Positions 62,838 to 64,000 of a DNA stretch of 64,000 nt are shown here, in pieces; position 1 is the first letter of the stretch, and every line of letters begins with the position of its first letter. The stretch is from Oxytricha trifallax (Eukaryota; Ciliophora; Spirotrichea; Sporadotrichida; Oxytrichidae). A program made the position numbers and the translations under genes. Where the stretch lies: positions 1-64,000 of the forward strand of contig ARYC01001136.1 in assembly GCA_000711775.1 (NCBI GenBank), given 5' to 3'. Under the pieces are notes generated by a model that did no database searches, had not been told where the DNA came from, and saw nothing but the letters and a program-made list of their open reading frames with translations.

Positions 62838-63200
62838 TCAAATAGTAGCCTCTATCGTCTCCTCTGTCTCTATCTCCTACTATTAGGGTTCATCATCCAC
62901 GAAGGCTAGCTTGTGAGCTGTAGTGTGTATCTGTACTATTGAGTCCACAATTTTCCTATAAAAGGTAATATCGTCAACTCCAAAGATGGTTGAAGCAAAG
63001 TTGATAATCTCTTTCTCAGCTCTTTTCCTTACGGTTTTTTTATCTTGTAGGCATATCAGTCGTATCTCGAAAATGGCAGCTTCAAAAATAAGAGTTAGCG
63101 CGAGGAGGACACAGATTATGAAAGGAAATTTATTATGGCTGGTGTGGCTAGATTATTCGGGCTGAGCATACGAACAGAGGACCGAAGGCAAAATTATCAT
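62838..63200 (-). CDS. Small membrane or secreted protein, 120 aa, unknown function
   Basis: ATG 63198-63200 to TGA 62838-62840, 120 codons with Gln at TAA/TAG. The first 13 residues could be a short signal peptide; residues about 30-48 (FPFIICVLLALTLIFEAAIF) form a strong membrane segment, followed by a charged helical domain and an acidic Glu/Gln-rich tail. GC content is higher than the flanks, consistent with a real gene. No family recognised and no introns needed. Confidence 0.55.
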
Positions 63201-63734
63201 AATATCAGGAGATAAGCACAAATATAATTTAATAAATTCATACTTTTAAATATGGTTGCTTTATATTTTGCAAAGACACTTCTATATATAATGTACTAGT
63301 ATAGTATAATAAAAAGCAACCAAATCACTTATAATAATAAAATATTATATTTATTTAACTTTTAAATTCACAATTAATTCAATTTTTACTCTTGGGGTTT
63401 ATCAAATTCTTATTATAAATTGTAATTTATATTTTGTTAGGGATGTTGAATCTAAACCTTTCTTAAGTTAATTTTATGCGTGTCTTAGTTGCATTGAAAT
63501 TATTTTTGCATTTTAAGAGAATTTCTTGCAGGGTAATTTTAATTCTGAAGATTACATATAATCAATGAACTAAATATTGAAATGCATGATTTTTCCATAT
63601 CTTTTCAATCTTTGAATTACTATTGACTTTTCTTAACTTCTTAAATCAAATACATCTTTCTACAAGATACAAATAGGATACGTGACTATTTCTCTTATTT
63701 CAGAATCTTTGATGATTCGGTCGAATTATTATTG
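63201..63734. other. AT-rich DNA
   Basis: Nothing supported. Confidence 0.4.
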
Positions 63735-64000
63735 TAGGAATACATTTGATTTGGGAAAATAATTTATAATTCAAATATTAAAATATTAATTTCGTGGCAG
63801 TTAACTTTCTGGAAACCCTGACAATATGGTACTTGTTCTATAGAGAATTCAAAATTAGCTGGACTTTACTACTGGCGGTACCTCTCTATCGCATTCCTGA
63901 AGCGAGTTAACTCGACTTTAATTTTGGCATTAAAAACAACTAAACAATAAGTCTATTGCGCTACTCTTAAAGTGAAGTCCATCAACTGTTCGCTCCCACT
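63735..64000. mobile_element. Left end of another TIR element (runs off window)
   Basis: From TA at 63735 the sequence matches the first arm of the foldback element at 28257 for about 190 bp (TAGGAATACATTTGATTTGGG ... GTGGCAGTTAAC ... TCGACTTTAATTTTGG), then continues with different sequence instead of folding back. This is probably a larger relative, possibly a coding one. Confidence 0.7.

Noticed and set aside
1-64000. Bacterial or viral genome, CRISPR arrays, operons with ribosome binding sites
   Set aside because: No spaced direct repeats and no Shine-Dalgarno-like signals; short introns and Gln use of TAA/TAG indicate a ciliate nucleus.
1-64000. tRNA or rRNA genes
   Set aside because: No cloverleaf with a convincing T-loop and no rRNA-like conserved stretch was found by eye; a covariance search would be needed to exclude them.

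Overview
This window looks like germline (micronuclear) DNA of a ciliate, most likely a spirotrich close to Oxytricha or Stylonychia. Three things point there. Long protein frames open only when TAA and TAG are read as glutamine, with TGA as the working stop; examples are the 463-codon frame on the minus strand at 54069-55460 and the 433-codon frame on the plus strand at 14436-15737. Introns are very short (26-44 nt, GTAAG...TAG). A 4.36-kb transposon at 38807-43169 has telomere-like CAAAACCCCAAAACCCC ends and the three genes of the TBE family. Most of the window is very AT-rich non-coding DNA, as expected of germline-limited sequence.

Layout. 1-7.6 kb is GC-richer and holds two divergent, multi-intron genes: a large Q-rich protein of unknown function (minus) and a 773-aa DDE-type (IS630/Tc1) transposase-like protein with a very large insertion in its catalytic domain (plus). 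8.4-8.6 kb is a small coding island. 9.96-15.77 kb is an inverted-repeat element whose two ends carry outward-facing paralogous genes of a family I do not recognise; it contains a near-perfect 342-bp-arm palindrome. 15.76-17.92 kb is an adjacent element with about 340-bp terminal inverted repeats (TIRs) and a single superfamily-3 (SF3) helicase gene. 18.9-25.7 kb has decayed genes: an MT-A70 adenine methyltransferase, a second IS630-like transposase and a coiled-coil protein. 28.26-28.67 kb is a foldback element. 33.5-35.6 kb has short coding islands in AT-rich DNA. 38.8-43.2 kb is the TBE element, with a miniature element inside it and a second copy just outside. 47.4-48.6 kb holds a third, broken copy of the outward-facing gene family. 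49.9-51.6 kb is an interrupted multi-exon gene. 53.79-55.75 kb is a second SF3-helicase TIR element with an intact gene. 59.2-61.5 kb has GC-rich exons including another DDE transposase fragment, 62.8-63.2 kb a small membrane protein, and the window ends inside another TIR.

The most interesting system is the set of short linear-looking elements that have 280-340-bp TIRs and encode only an SF3 replicative helicase, together with foldback elements sharing the terminal motif TTGATTTGGGAAAAT. They look like a parvovirus- or plasmid-like replicon family living as germline mobile elements. Second is the outward-facing paralogue family. All frames were read by eye from both strands under the TAA/TAG=Gln code; no database search was possible.
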